Shown here piece after piece: positions 1 through 13,371 of a stretch of DNA of 64,000 bases. The stretch is taken from assembly GCA_011799875.1 (NCBI GenBank), contig CM022301.1, forward strand, positions 13,535,570 to 13,599,569, written 5' to 3'. Position 1 is the stretch's first letter. The number at the start of each line of letters is the position of its first letter. Under the pieces are notes generated by a model. That model had not been told where the DNA came from and searched no databases. It saw nothing but the letters and a program-made list of their open reading frames with translations. The translations under genes were made by a program, and so were the position numbers. This DNA is from Thinopyrum elongatum. Taxonomy: Eukaryota; Streptophyta; Magnoliopsida; Poales; Poaceae.

Positions 1-139
1 ATAGGGTCACATGCTTAAGGGTCATCTGTCTGCTGAATACTAGACAGGAGTCTGAGAGAAAGTCACCGGAAAAGTTTTGGAGACAACGGAAGAGTTCCGG
101 AGAGAGAACACCGGAAGGGTTTCGGTAAAACTGAAAAGT

Positions 140-490
140 TGTTTCAGGGTAAACCATTTGGTCAATTTGGTTTTGGGACACACCTGGAAATTCTTGGAGG
201 GTGCCAGAATTGTTCTGGGATTTTTCGGAGAAAAAACCCGGAAATATTCCGGAGCTGTCGGAACCGGTTTGCTTGCTTTTCGCACATGAAAATCACTAAA
301 CCGAAAAGTTGTTTCGGAGTATACCATTAAGTCAAAATGGTTTCGGCACACGTCTGGAAATTCTTGGAGGGTGCCAGAATTGTTCTGGACACTTCTGGGT
401 TTTTTCTGGAACAAAAACCGGAAATGTTCGGGAGGTGCCGGAACCGCTTTGTCTGCTTTTCGCAGATGAAAATCACTAATCCAGAATTAT
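140..490 (+). repeat. Duplicated ~170-bp module inside LTR of element A
   Basis: The stretch beginning with a TTGTTTC-GGTA-like start and containing GGAAATTCTTGGAGGG occurs twice in tandem, with GGAAATTC at 186 and again at 356. The 3' LTR of A has the same arrangement (7669 and 7848). Both LTRs of element B carry the module only once, so the duplication separates sub-lineages of one family. Confidence 0.75.
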
Positions 491-714
491 TTCGGAACAT
501 GTCAAAAATTATTTTAGTGGGTACTGGAAATGTTCTAGGTCCACGTAAATATTTTTGGTTCGAATGGACGCTGAAAAATATTGTCATGAATAGTGAAATC
601 AGCTTTATGGTTACTTTTTGGAAAGCCACCTTTTTGGGGTTTTGCTCCAAAATATCTTGGAGATGACATGGATTGATGTGGCTGAAATTTCAGCCCCTCC
701 ATCCCTCCTTCTCC

Positions 715-723
715 TATAAATAG
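715..723 (+). promoter_or_regulatory. LTR TATA box, element A 5' LTR
   Basis: TATAAATAG lies in a GC-rich setting after a pyrimidine-rich tract, at the place expected for the LTR promoter. The same motif is kept in both LTRs of B on the - strand (21079-21087 and 27417-27425). In the 3' LTR of A it reads TGTAAATAG (8206-8214), a mutated TATA box. Role inferred from position and conservation. Confidence 0.6.
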
Positions 724-929
724 AGGTGGAGGGGGCTGCACAAACTCACTCTTTCTCAACATACACAAGCCATGCATGATCTGGCCTTCTCTCTCCCTCC
801 CAGCGAAATAGTTTCGTAGAGCCGAATTGTTGTCTGGGTTCCGATGGGAACTAGTTCTGGATGGCGAAGCCCTGCTGGATAGATGACACCGTATGTGTAC
901 AACTCTGTAGAGAGATCGTAGTTTCGGTC

Positions 930-1100
930 TTAGTTCGAGAGTGCCTCCCGAAGGGCTGTCCGAGTGACCGTCTGAGTTTTGAGGGTGCTCCCGAAGGGCT
1001 GTCTGAGTGACCGTCCGAGTTTCGAAGGTCCTCCCGAAGGCTCTCCGCGACACTGTCTGAGGAACTGTTGGACCGCCTCCCGGAGGGCTGTCTGAGGGGC
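930..1100 (+). repeat. GC-rich minisatellite in LTR downstream of TATA
   Basis: Three to four imperfect copies of a unit of roughly 45-50 bases containing CTCCCGAAGGGCTGTC follow one another. CTCCCGAAGG can pair within or between units, so the transcript leader could fold into hairpins. The same array is found in the 3' LTR of A (8430-8590) and in both LTRs of B on the opposite strand (about 20690-20860 and 27030-27200). It accounts for the spurious long open frames there. Confidence 0.7.
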
Positions 1101-1300
1101 AGACGAGGGTATACATCCTTGCAGTTGGGAGGTTGTAAATCCTAGCTGCGCGGATCTGCACCGCCAATCGTCAACGACTCTACTTCCGCTGCGCTACGAG
1201 TCGGTAACGAAAAGATCAAACCTTGTATGCAGTCTTCATAGTGGTCCTGGGCTGGTGCGTAGGTCAGAATTTTTTTTGTTTTCTGCTGCTTTCCCCTACA

Positions 1301-4300
1301 GTGGCATCATGAGCCGTGCTATGCGTAGATGCAGGTTGCGATCTAGAATACATAGAGATGTATGGGTGTTGCACAATATAATTTGTAGTAGATGAGTTCT
1401 ACTACTGATAATTATTTGTGCGGGTAGCAGATGAAATCTGTTACCCGATGTTTTTGTTGCTTCCCTGGTATTTGCATATTTCTGATCTTGATAACGGCAT
1501 GGTGGATTTTCAAAGTTCTGGCAATCCGCGATCCTGATTGATCAACAAAGTGCTAACAGTTCATTGAATTCCACCATAGTTAAAAAGAAAGATGAAATTT
1601 CGCAGACGAAAGGGCAGTGCAGATATGATCTACACGGGGGTCATGCATATGACGAAGTTCAGTATGGGGCTCGAGATTTTATTATCTCGGTTTTCATACA
1701 CCCCGCAATGTTAATCTAGCGACTTGAATTATCATGCTTGATGATGGACGTTGGTAGCTGCGGTTTGTTTCGAAACCTTAGAAGCCACGTAAAATAAAAT
1801 TTTGCATGAACCAATTAGAGGCGTCTAACTTGGTTTTGCAGTATGGTTTTCATGTGCATGTGATGTGGTATAGCAGTTCTCATATTAATTTGATTATGTA
1901 TGAGATGACTATATGATGTAAATTAACATGACCTGCGTGTCATGATTCGGCATGATGGTTGGAGCCATATGATTGCACTTTAATGACCTGCATGTCAACC
2001 TTATGTAATGCACTTATTTTATTAGCTATAGAGATAACAATATTATCTGGTGCATCGACAAGGTGGTGGCAATCTTCGTGAAGGTGAACACCGATGCGAA
2101 TGCCGAAGATGAAGAAATTAAAGACTTCTCCGTCAGAAAGGGCTATACCATATCATGCTATTATGAATTGCCTGAGATGTTTATCCCTTTGACTCACCCT
2201 TCTTGATTGCGCGGAAGTCACTTTTGTTAGGGTGATCTCTCAAAAAATGTCAAGTAGTTAGTGTTCTCCCAAGTGTAGCACCGTCACGGCACCTATCTTT
2301 TCGGGGTGCGCCATGGATGCATGGGTACGAACAATTAGAGAAGTGTGAGGCGGGTGAGGTCAGACCTTGCAGCGAGATCACTTGGTTGTCTTCACGTTCA
2401 TGGCAAGATCGTCCCGAGCTCGAAACACACGCATCGAAAGATGAACAAGAGTCACATGGAGATGTGATCAGCATGTTGGCCTACCAATTAAAATTCCCGT
2501 CATGAGATGATGATTCTATGGCGATGAATTGAAGTCTGGATCTTGAATCACTCACAATCAATTATGAGGGATATTGATTTGAGTGGGAGCGCACTGTAGA
2601 ATTAACTTGTTTAATTCTCAGTGCAATTAGTTATGAACACTGTCTAAGTGTGATTTGCATAATAGTTGTAGAATAATTGCTCGCGTTTCCTCCTTCCCTA
2701 TTGAAATTGAATAAGCTGTTAAATATCTGGTTAGAACTTTACGGTTGGTAACGTAATGTGAGGATTGTCCTCCAGAGTGCTGAGAAGGATTTTGTCCTAA
2801 CGCATGCTTTTGGTATTCTCCCACTAATGCTATGGATGATGAGACAATCATCCTTCGATCCAAAAGCAAGAAATCCGTTACGGTCAAGTGCAATATGTTT
2901 GCTTCCATAAAACCCAAACTTCATAAGTTTGGGATAGTTATGTGATATTCATGGAATCTGAAATTCATTTTCAGAGACAGACAAAGGCTAAAAGATATGT
3001 GATATCCAAAGCAATATTTTTTTTGCAAAGTATTAGTAAAGTGTTTACTGGGCATTTGACTGTTGAGAGAGGGATCCAGAAGAACGCCTGTCATATGATG
3101 AAGGTGAATAAAACAACAACTTAAAGAGAAAGGAAATGTCCAAAGGGTGCTTGTGAGACTTTCACACCTACGATGTTCGTGGCTAACGCCACTCTTAAAG
3201 TTGGATGCTTCTTCTGAGAGTAGGAGAAACACTAAAAGTTAAACTGTTAGAAGTATAAAGGCAAAAAGAAGGAAGAAAGGAATGTCCAGCTTGTGTATGA
3301 AAGTCATACAAGTTATTGATGTATGGAAGGCTGGTCAAAAGAAATAGTTCTTGGGAATTATGATTAAACTGTTAGTCCATAATTCTTGGGTATTGTGATT
3401 AAAAGTTGATCACAGGAATATCCGTGCGATTGCATTCTCTTGCAACTCGATACAAGAACTACTACGGCCTGAAAGACTAGCCAGGAATGAGGTTTTGATA
3501 TGCGCTAGGAACATAGTAAAAGTTACTATACCTTCCATTGGTGTATTACCTATGTATTTACTTTCATAATTCATTTTAGAGTTTTACACACTCTAGCCCT
3601 TTGCATAAGGTATCTTGCAAGAAGGTTGTTCATAAGAGAACTTTTGATGTTCGGTGTTATGAATAACATAAGGGCCATACTTTCATTATGAATGAGATGT
3701 ATGTTATGAATAATGATAATAATATATTACCTCTGTGTTTACTTTCATAATTCATTTTAGAGTTTCATACACTCTAGCCCATTGCACAATGTTTGTTGCA
3801 GAAGGGTTGTTCATAAAAGAACAATTGTTGTTCAGTATTATGAATAACATGAAGGGCCATGCTTCCATCCAAGATGGGATGTATGTTATGAATATTGATG
3901 GAAATATGATACATCCATAACACTGACACTAAATGTCGCAAGACTAAAAGAATACCACACAAGTGTGGCAATGCATTTGGTCACATTGGAGAAACCCGCA
4001 TGGAAAAATTCCATTATGATGGATTTTGAAGTCGTTTGATTTTGAATCATCTGACACTTGCAACTTTCCTCCGAAAAGTGAAGTGACTGAAATACCGTTC
4101 ACAGGCAATAAGGAACGAGCAACAAACTTATTGGTGATCATACATTTTGATGTGTGTAGTTCAATAAATGTTGTTGCAAGTAGTGGATTTATTTATCTTC
4201 AGAAATGACTCAAGTAGACATATGGATATTTACTTGATGATACGTAAATCTGGATCTTTTGAAATCATTCGAAAGGTTTTCAAAATGGAATAGAAATTAT

Positions 4301-6598
4301 TGTAACAAGAAAATTATGTTTATGCAATTGAATTGCAGAAAGGAATATTTGAGTTATGAGTTTAGCGAATGTCTGATGAGTTGTGAAAAAGGTTTCATAA
4401 CTTACATCTCCCGGAACACCACTGTGAGTGGAATGCCCGTGAAGATGTAATCAAACCATTTATGACATGGTGTGATCAAAGATGACATAAATCAATTTGC
4501 CATTATCCCTTTCAAAGTAATGCTTTAGAGACTGTGGCTTTTACACTGAAAAGAGCTCCATCAGGTCTGTTGAAATGACGTGATGGTATGGTACGCCCAA
4601 CCATGTTATATCTTTTCTTAACATTTGGAATATGGGGCTTGTGTAAAAGGTTACAAACCTATTCCAAATTAGACAAGTGCTACTTTGTAGGTTATCCCAA
4701 GTCATTGGGTATTCCCCCACCACTATACCGAGGCAAAGGATTTTGCCACAAAAACGGTATGCTTTTAAAGAGAATGGTTCTTGCAAAAAGGTGAGTGGGA
4801 GGACAGTGCAAATCGATGAGATAACCAGTATCTTCATCATCAGATCAAAGGAAAGGAACCTTGGAAGTGATTCTAGAGTCTCCTACTGCGACTGATATGG
4901 AAGCCTCTACATGAGATGTATGGACTTCGGTCGAACTTGCAGCTGAACAACGTAGGCAATGCTCGTGCAAACCTCTCAGGTGCGCAAACGAGATATTGTT
5001 GTTAGACAATAGTATACCTATGATATTGATGGGCCCTGACTCCGGAATTGGCTAAATGCCAATATAATCTGAGATAGTTTCCATATAAATGATTCAAGAT
5101 TATATCTTGATGAAACCTTCGGAAGACTTAGAGTCTAACGAATATTTATGGAACTATAAACTGATACGGATAAAAATGTTTTATCCATAAAGCTTGACTT
5201 GTTGCAATAACAAATTCAAGGAGTTGACTACAATGAGGTTGTCTCACCGTAGCGATGCTGAAAGTCGGTTCGGGTTAAACTAGCAATTAATACATATTTC
5301 AATCTTGAGATATGAAACATGGATGCCAAAAGGATTTCCATGTGATGGAAATGCAACCTAGGACTTGCATGTGATACGGTCCAAGGTATTTTGTCATTCT
5401 AGAGAATGCTAGTAAGTATGCAAACTTCAGAGTTCCAGCAATGGACAGAAGAGAGCAAAATGGAGTTGGAATCTTCGTTTTTGATGGAATGGTCAAAGGG
5501 GTTTGATTTCATCAATGAGTAATGAAGATGCTTGTGGTTTCAAGAAAGTAAGTGGGAGCATAATAATATTTCTAAAAACCTTGTGTGCTTGACACATTGT
5601 TAATTGGAAATAAAATTCTTGACACGAATTAGGACTTCATTTGAAAATAGTCTTTCGATGAAGTGCTAGGGCTAAATAGCCTCGATATTAGGCATTATGA
5701 TCTATGGAGATAGATTTGCCTAATGGGGCTAAGAAATGAATACATATTGACAAAATGCTAAAACAGTTTAGCATTTAAAACGCTTAGGAGTGATTCTTGC
5801 CGAAGTCACATGGAAAGAGTTTTGCAAGACTCGGTGTCCCAAAAACACTGATGAGCAAAATACATGATGAAGATTCCACACACTTTCATGTTTGGATTAA
5901 TCATGTATTCCATGGTATGTAAAAACAACCAGATATGTCCAATACTCCAAAGTTGTTGCGAGTATAGATACCAAAGTGATCAAAAGTACTGATCATGGGA
6001 CAACAGTGAAAAGGGGTCATTGAGTACTATAGTAGCACTGATGACATGTTTTCTTGCAAGCGGAGATCATGAAGAGTTTGTTGTAAAATGTTACATCGAT
6101 ACAGTCTTCATCTTTTCTCCATACAATTTTCGATTTAAATTGAGGGTTTTGTGTAACACACAATATGGTGGCACAGTTAGTTGGAAATTGTTCTAAACAA
6201 GTTACTATGGCGAATTCTATAACAAAGGCTAAGTATGTTGCCGCTTTCGAAGGGACAAACAAGATGTTGAATCATATAGTTCATTCATGAACTTAGTATG
6301 GTTCCAAGAAGGCTTTGGTTAATGGGACACTATTGCAGATAGTTGCTCTATAGCTCAGTCTGAGGAATCAAGGTTCGACCTGTGATTCACATATATACAA
6401 AACCAAGTCCACACAAAATATGCATTTTGTGAAAGCGTGAAAACGCGAGGATATGCAAAGATACACACGGAGCTGAAGTCGTCAGATCCGTTGGACATCA
6501 GGCTATACCACATGCGAAGCATATTTTATACCGGTGTGCCATAGGTGTAAAGTTCTTTTGCATTGACTAGATTATTGACTCTAGTGCAAGTGGAACTT
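1301..6598 (+). pseudogene. Decayed gag-pol internal region of Copia element A
   Basis: The 5.3 kb between the LTRs has no long open frame, but pol remnants can be read. Near 5480-5640 there is a reverse-transcriptase stretch with a KVSGSIIIFL-like run followed by a wrecked catalytic box: the place of YVDD reads LCA then a stop (TGTGCTTGAC at 5583-5592). Near 6200-6265 an RNase H-like stretch reads KQVTMANSITKAKYVAAF, matching the Copia pattern SKQ..A.ST.EAEY. The leader at 1301-2260 shows no coding potential. Element B has matching internal sequence (22526-26866, - strand) with the same defects. The element cannot encode its own enzymes. Confidence 0.75.
1302..1315 (+). other. Primer-binding-like site of element A
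   Basis: TGGCATCATGAGCC starts one base after the LTR end. It resembles the initiator-Met tRNA primer site TGGTATCAGAGCC usual in plant Copia elements, with differences. Position supports the call; the mismatches suggest decay or a variant. Element B has lost this region entirely. Confidence 0.55.
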
Positions 6599-9500
6599 TG
6601 TAGGAGATATGCCCTAGAGGAAATAATAAATGATATTATTTATCTCCAAGTTCATAATTATGTTTATGTTCCATGCTATAACTGCTATGGTTCTCGAGTC
6701 TGGAATAACATGTGGCTCGGAGGAAGACTCATATGCACGTGTGGAATAATAAACCGTAAAATGTATTCCCAGTCATGCCTCTAAGACTAGCTCAAGTGTT
6801 GCATGATGATCCTATTTTCCTGATCATGGGCATGTCTATGCCAGCAACTTTGAGGGCACAATGTTAGAAGAACATTTGTGTTGAATCAACCCGACTGATG
6901 TTATGCTATGAGATACATTCGTCACAAGTTAATGGTTAATAACACAGAGAAAGTTTACATTTGCATAATTCCTTAGACCATGAGAGTATTGAGTTTCTTC
7001 ATGCTTGCTTCATGAACTTTGGGGTTTGTTAAACGTCATCCATAAATGGGTGGCTATTACGGCGACTTACGGGTTCATGGAAAAGTATGTCAAGTAACTT
7101 GATAGCTCATGATTGGGATTTGCTCCTCTGACGACGGAGAGATATCTCTGGGCCCTCTCGGTGTTATGGTATCCATCATCGTCTGGCCAGACACAATGTG
7201 ATTTGATCACAGGGATGCCGGAACACGGGAACGAGAAAAGAGAACAATACCGGTAATGAGGTAACTGGCATAGTGAACAAGTTGTTGATTCACAGGGATG
7301 CCAATACATCTAGCCCCGGGTATTTGTAACATATCGCGAAGCAACAGGAATAGCACACAGCAACTGGAGGTTCACTCGAATATTTATTCGTGTGGGCATA
7401 GGGGTCAATATGGGTGTCCACGGCTCCGATGTTGATCATTGATTTGAAAGTGTTCCGGCCATGTCTATGCTTCACTGAACCTATAGGGTCACACGCTTAA
7501 GGATCATCTATCTGCTGAATACTAGACAGGGAGTCTGAGAGAAAGTCACCGGAAAAGTTTCGGAGACAACGGAAGAGTTCCGGAGAGAGAACACCGGAAG
7601 GGTTTCGGTAAAACTAAAAATTTGTTTCATGGTAAACCATTAGGTCAAATTGGTTTCGGCACATGCCTGGAAATTCTTGGAGGGTGCCAGAATTGTTCTG
7701 GGAACTTCTGGGATTTTTCGGAGAAAAAACCCGAAATGTTCTGGAGCTGCCGGAACCGGTTTGGTTGCTTTTCGCAGATGAAAATCACTAAACCGAAAAG
7801 TTGTTTTGGAGTATACCATTAAGTCAAAATGGTTTCGGCACACGTCTGGAAATTCTTGGAGGGTGCCAGAATTGTTCTGGAAACTTCTGGGATTTTTCCG
7901 AAACAAAAACCGGAAATATTCTGGAGCTGCCGAAACCACTTTGTCTGCTTTTCGCAGATGAAAATCACTAATCCAGAATTGTTTCGAAACGCGTCGAAAA
8001 TTATTTTAGCGGGTACTGGAAATGTTCTAGATCCACATAAATATTTTTGGTTCGAACGGACGCTGAAAGTTGTCGTCATGAATAGTGAAATCAGCTTTTG
8101 GTTACTTTTTGGAAAGCCACCTTTTTATGGTTTTGCTCCAAAATATCTTGGAGATGACATGGATGGATGTGGCTGAAATTTCAGCCCCTCCACCCCTCCT
8201 TCTCCTGTAAATAGAGGTGGAGGGGGCTGCCCAAACTCACTCTTTCTCAACATACACAAGCCATGCATGATCTGGCCTTCTCTCTCCCTCCCAGCGAAAT
8301 AGTTTCGTAGAGCCGAAAGGTTGTCTAGGTTTCGGAGGGAACTAGTTCTGGACGGCGAAGCCCTGCCGGATAGATGACACCGTATGTGTGCAACTCTGTA
8401 GAGAGATCGTAGTTTTGGTCTTAGTTCAAGAGTGCCTCCCGAAGGGCTGTCCGAGTGGCCGTCCGAGTTTTGAGGGTCCTCCCGAAGGGCTGTCCGAGTG
8501 ACCGTCCGAGTTTCGAAGGTCCTCCCGAAGGGCTGTCCGCGACACCGTTCGAGGGACCCTCTGACCGCCTCCCGGAGGGTTATCCAAGGGGCAGACGAGG
8601 GTATACATCCTCGCGGTTGGGAGGTTGTAAATCCTAGCTGCGGGGATCTGCACCGCCAATCGTCATCGACTCTACTTCCGCTGCGCTATGAGTCGGTAAC
8701 TGCTACTTCTTGAGTTTGCTTTGGTTTTTCCCTTGAAGAGTAAAGGGTGATGCAGCAAAGTAGAGATTAGTATTTCCCTCAGTTTTGAGAACCAAGGTAT
8801 CAACCCAGTAGGAGGTACAAGCAAGTCCCCAATCAATGCACCTGCACAAACAATCAAACACTTGCACCCAACGCGATAAAGGGGTTGTCAATCCCTTCAC
8901 GGTCACTTGCAAGGATGAGATCTGATAGAGATAGATATAAAAGATTACGAAAACATAAAACAAAGTAAAAGTAAATAAATTGCAGCAAGGTATTTTTGGT
9001 TTTTTTGTTTATAGATCTGAAAATATATGATGGAAAATAGACCCGGGGGCCATAGGTTTCACTAGAGGCTTCTCTCTTGAAGGAAAATAATACGGTGGGT
9101 GAACAAATTACTGTCGAGCAACTGATAGAAAAGCGCATAGTTATGATGATATCCAAGGCAATGATTATGCATATAGGAATCACGTCCGTGTCAAGTAGAC
9201 CGAAATGATTCTGCATCTACTACTATTACTCCACACATCGACAGCTATCCAGCATGCATCTAGAGTATTAAGTTCATAAAGAACGGAGTAACACCTTAAG
9301 TAAGATGACATGATGTACAGGGATAAACTCAAGCAATATGATGAAAACCCCATCCTTTTATCCTTGATGGCAACAATACAAATACATGCCTCGCTACCCC
9401 TACTGTCACTGGGTGAGGACACCGCAAGATTGAACCCAAAACTAAGCTCCTCTCCCATTGCAAGAACTACCAATCTAGTTGGCCAAAACCAAACCAATAA

Positions 9501-10368
9501 TTTGAAGAGAAATACAAAGATATGAAATCATGCATATAAGAATTCAGAGAAGATTCAAATAATATTCATACATAATATAATCATAAATGCACAATTCATC
9601 GGATCTCGACAAACACACCGCAAAAGAGTATTACATCGGATAGAACTCCATGAACATCGAGGAGAACATGGTTTTGAAGATCATAGAGAGAGAAGAAGCC
9701 ATCTAGTTACTAGCTATGGACCCGTAGGTCTGAGGTAGACTACTCACGCTTCATCGGAAGGGCAATAGAGTTGATGTATAGGCCCTCCATGATCGAATCC
9801 CCCTCCGACAGATTGCCGGAAAAGGCCCCAATATGGGATCGCATGGGAACAGAGGCTTGCGGCGGCAGAAAAGTATTTTTTTGGACGCTTCTGTTGGTTT
9901 GGGAATATATGGAAATTTATAGGCCAAGAATTAGGGTAAACGGAGCTTCGAGGGGCCCACAAGGCAGGGGGCGCGCCCTGCACCCTTGCCGTCGCCTCGG
10001 GATTCCTTTTACTTGGTTTCCAAGTCCTACGTGTGTCTTCTGGTCCAAGAAAAATCATCGTAAAGTTTTATTCCGGTTGGACTCCGTTTGATATTCCTTT
10101 TCTGCAAAACTCAAAAACAAGGAAAAAACAGAAACTGGCACTGGGCTCTGGGTTAATAGGTTAGTCCCAAAAATAATATAAAATAGCATATTAATGCATA
10201 TAAAACATCCAAAATAGATAATATAATAGCATGGAACAATCAAAAATTATAGATACGTTGGAGACGTATCAGTAACAAAAAGATCAAACCTTCTATGCAG
10301 TCTTCATAGTGGTCCTAGGCTAGTGCGTAGGTCGGAATTTTTTTAGTTTTCTGCTGCGTTCCCCTACA
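6599..10368 (+). repeat. 3' LTR of Copia element A (interrupted by a solo LTR)
   Basis: The LTR begins TGTAGGAGATATGCCCTAGAGG at 6599, directly after a degenerate purine-rich tract, and ends CCCCTACA at 10368. Removing the nested solo LTR and its extra 5-bp duplication leaves about 2.19 kb. The right flank starts TATTT, the expected 5-bp duplication; the left partner is outside the window. The start is typical of Triticeae Angela/BARE-like Copia LTRs. Confidence 0.9.
8701..10271 (-). mobile_element. Solo Gypsy-type LTR nested in LTR of A
   Basis: A 1571-bp block runs from TGCTAC to GTATCA and is flanked on both sides by GTAAC (8696-8700 and 10272-10276), a perfect 5-bp target duplication. 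On the - strand it begins TGATACGTCTCCAACG, a very common Triticeae Gypsy LTR start (WHAM/Sabrina type from memory; name unverified). No internal region or second LTR is present, so it is a solo LTR left by LTR-LTR recombination. It is the youngest insertion in the A/C1 stack. Confidence 0.92.
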
Positions 10369-10437
10369 TATTTTGCTCAAAATAAATCATTAAATGCATG
10401 AAAAATAGCAAATGAAGTCAGAAAAGGGTTGAAAATT

Positions 10438-13331
10438 GGAAGAAAAGATTGAACGAGTTTGTCGACAAAGACAAGACTCCAAAATTCACCGGTCAATATG
10501 CGAAGATAAAAGATCACTGGCCCGCATTTGTGGCGTACAAGAAATCGGAGAAAGCTAAGAAAAGGTCAGAGACAAATAAGCTAAATGCTGCAAAGAAGCA
10601 GTATCACCATGTTATGGGGTCAGGTGGCTACAACAAAGCCCGGCCTACGTGGGACAATGCTGAGAACGACCTGCTTGTTAAAGGGGTCCAACCAGCGACA
10701 TTGAACTGGCCCGATCGGGTAAGGACTTGGTTCTTCGGGGTTGGGGGAACTTTGGACCCAGAAACAGGTAAGTGTGTTTTCACGAAAGCTCAACTTGAAA
10801 CACCCGTCAAAAAGCTTCAGGAAGCAATCAAGGCAGCGTAGGAAGGGAGGTTCCATCCCGACAGAGAGAAGGATGAGCTGTCAAAGGCCCTCGGGAATCC
10901 TGAACACCCTAGACGAACACGAGGCACATCAGGCTCCCTTCCGTGGATATATGGGTTTGCCGACAACAGAGCCACTTATAGAAGCTGAGGGAGAAAGAAG
11001 ACAGAGGAAGCAGACAAAATGCATAAGATCGAAGAAAGATTAGCGAAACTAGAGGAACTTGAGAGCCAGCGAGCTACTGGCTGACCACCTCAGCGGCACG
11101 AAACTCCTTCATTCGATACTGCCCATGAAGCTACCCCGCCATCTCAGCGGAAAAGCAGCGTGGCTTCCACGGAGCTCATTCGGCCTGATATCACGGCTCC
11201 TCGCTACCCCGTGGATGCTATCACGGAGAGGGAACATTGTGAGCTAATTACAAAATGCCATAACCTAACCTTGAAGGTGGCGGTCGGCTATGTCTTACCT
11301 TGTCGACCTGATGGAACTTTTCATTTCGCTCCGATTCCAGATGGCTTTGCTGTTGTCGGGGTGGATGAAGTAATGAACGGATTTGAGGGGCTGGAGCTTG
11401 ACTACCCAACAGGTGAAGGGGAGATTTATCTGGAAAATGCCTTAAGGACTACCTGTCTATGGAGAAAGGAAAACATCATGCTTCCAAACTGGACGGTGCC
11501 TCAGCAGACTCAGCCGGAGGAGGCCCCTTAGCAGACTCCTCATAGTCCAGCTGTATCTCCGCTGCCTCAGTCGTCTCCGACGCGTCAGCTGTCTCCACCG
11601 CCTTAGCTGTCTCCGTCGCATCACCGGACTCCGGCGGAGGAGGCCCCTCAGCAGAATCCTCCTCCGCCGCCTCCGCCGCGTCAGCGGACTCCGCCTCCTC
11701 CGCCGTGTCAGCGAACTCCGCCTCCTCAGCAACGGCGGAAGAGAGCTGCCGCCGCTCCGGCAGCTAGTAGTACAACAGGGAAGAAATTCAAAGCTGGTCC
11801 AAGCCTCAAGGCTCTTGCCAAGTTACCATATGAGAGGACTGATGAGAAACTCAATGAAATGGTGGCTGCCGATGTGAAACACCAGTTTGCACGGAAACTT
11901 CCACCTCCAAAGGAGAAAATAGATCCGATAAAAGTGAATCGCACTCTGGATGCCCTTACGCGACAACCTCCGCCTCAGCCGCTATCACACTATGACCGCT
12001 GTATTGCAAAGACACATGAAGAAGTTGTCAGTTGGTCGAAAACTAGCAGTACTGGTGCAAGAAGTGGGAAAACAATTCCCCAGCTCAGCGAACAGGAAAA
12101 GCAATCGTGCCCCCCACTCAAGGTGTTTACCGATATCGCTAATGATCCGGGGGTAGCCGCCGCTGGTCCTGGTTTCACTATTGGTGACTACGTAGGCGAT
12201 GATGTTTAGTTCGAAATGGCTGAGGTCGTAGTACCCTTTAGATACGAGCACGGGAAGCATCTCGTCAAAGCTGATCTAGAACCGCATCTATCAACGATGA
12301 TGCGAAGTTTACATAAATGATACTTGAAAACCTGCAAGGATGGGACGGGCAGTATCTTGGTGGGAATTAAAGATGAGCACGACTTCATTGGAGTCGACGC
12401 GATCTACATTGAATTTGAATAACTCTTTCAGTTATACAATCTAGCCGTCCTCGACAAAAGTTTCATCAGTTGCAATTGTCTGTAAGTATTATTTCTGTAA
12501 TTAAGTCTCTAGCTTAGCTCGTTCATTGCATGTATATAATTATCCTCACTATATTATGCAGATTGAAGATCCTCGAATGCAAAAGAGGACAAATCTATGA
12601 CATTCGGTTCATTAACCCAAATACCGTAAATGAATGGTCGGTACAGAACACCCCTGACGACACTGAGAAAAACTTGCTAAACGCGTTCCTTCGACACCAA
12701 AACAAAAGGGAAATACTCTTTCCTTACAACTTCAAGTGAGTGTTACTGCCTTCTGCATATTTTGTTTCGCTTACTTGAGGTTAAGTGTAATTGATAAGTT
12801 ATGCGCGCGCAGGTTCCACTTTATTTTGCTAGCCATTCAGCTAGACGCGGGAGTAGTAACTATCTTGGACTCGAGACGTAAACAGGCTACGGAGTTTGCG
12901 GACATGATTGAAATGCTCCAAAAGTAGGTTCAATCATTATCGCACTATATTGGCAAGTTTCGTTCCTTTTCTGATATCAAGTAATCATTTTCTTTGCCGG
13001 GAAGGGTTTGGAAAAAATTCATCACGTGGGTTAGGGGTGAATGGAGACCGGAAATGCGATTTACACAATCCAGAGTAAGTAGTACTAGCTAGTTCCGCGC
13101 ATCTCTCATTGATTCTAGTTTCAATACCATTATCATGGTTGATTATCATTTTGATTGAACTCTATTCTCGTAAAGTGCATGTGGCAGAAATCCGGAACTA
13201 ATTTATGTGGATACTATGTTTGCGAGTTTATTCGCCAAGAGACCACTGAGAAGGGCTTCACTTCACAACAATTTGAAGTATGTAAACAATATTCACAATT
13301 TTATTTTATCACCATCAATTGTGTTGATTTC

Positions 13332-13371
<40 letters not shown>

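Larger units (their letters stand above)
1..1300 (+). repeat. 5' LTR (3' portion) of Copia element A
   Basis: This is the right-hand part of a long terminal repeat. It aligns with the second LTR copy from 7483 onward and ends in CCCCTACA just before a primer-binding-like site. By comparison with the other copy, about 880 bases of this LTR lie left of the window. It contains a TATA box, a duplicated 170-base module and a GC-rich minisatellite, each listed separately. The family looks Copia of the Angela/BARE/WIS kind, judged from the LTR start seen in the other copy. No family name is assigned. Confidence 0.88.

Noticed and set aside
535..1167. A 210-codon open frame on the - strand.
   Set aside because: It spans the LTR TATA box and the minisatellite of element A and is antisense to the LTR; it is a by-product of the repeat.
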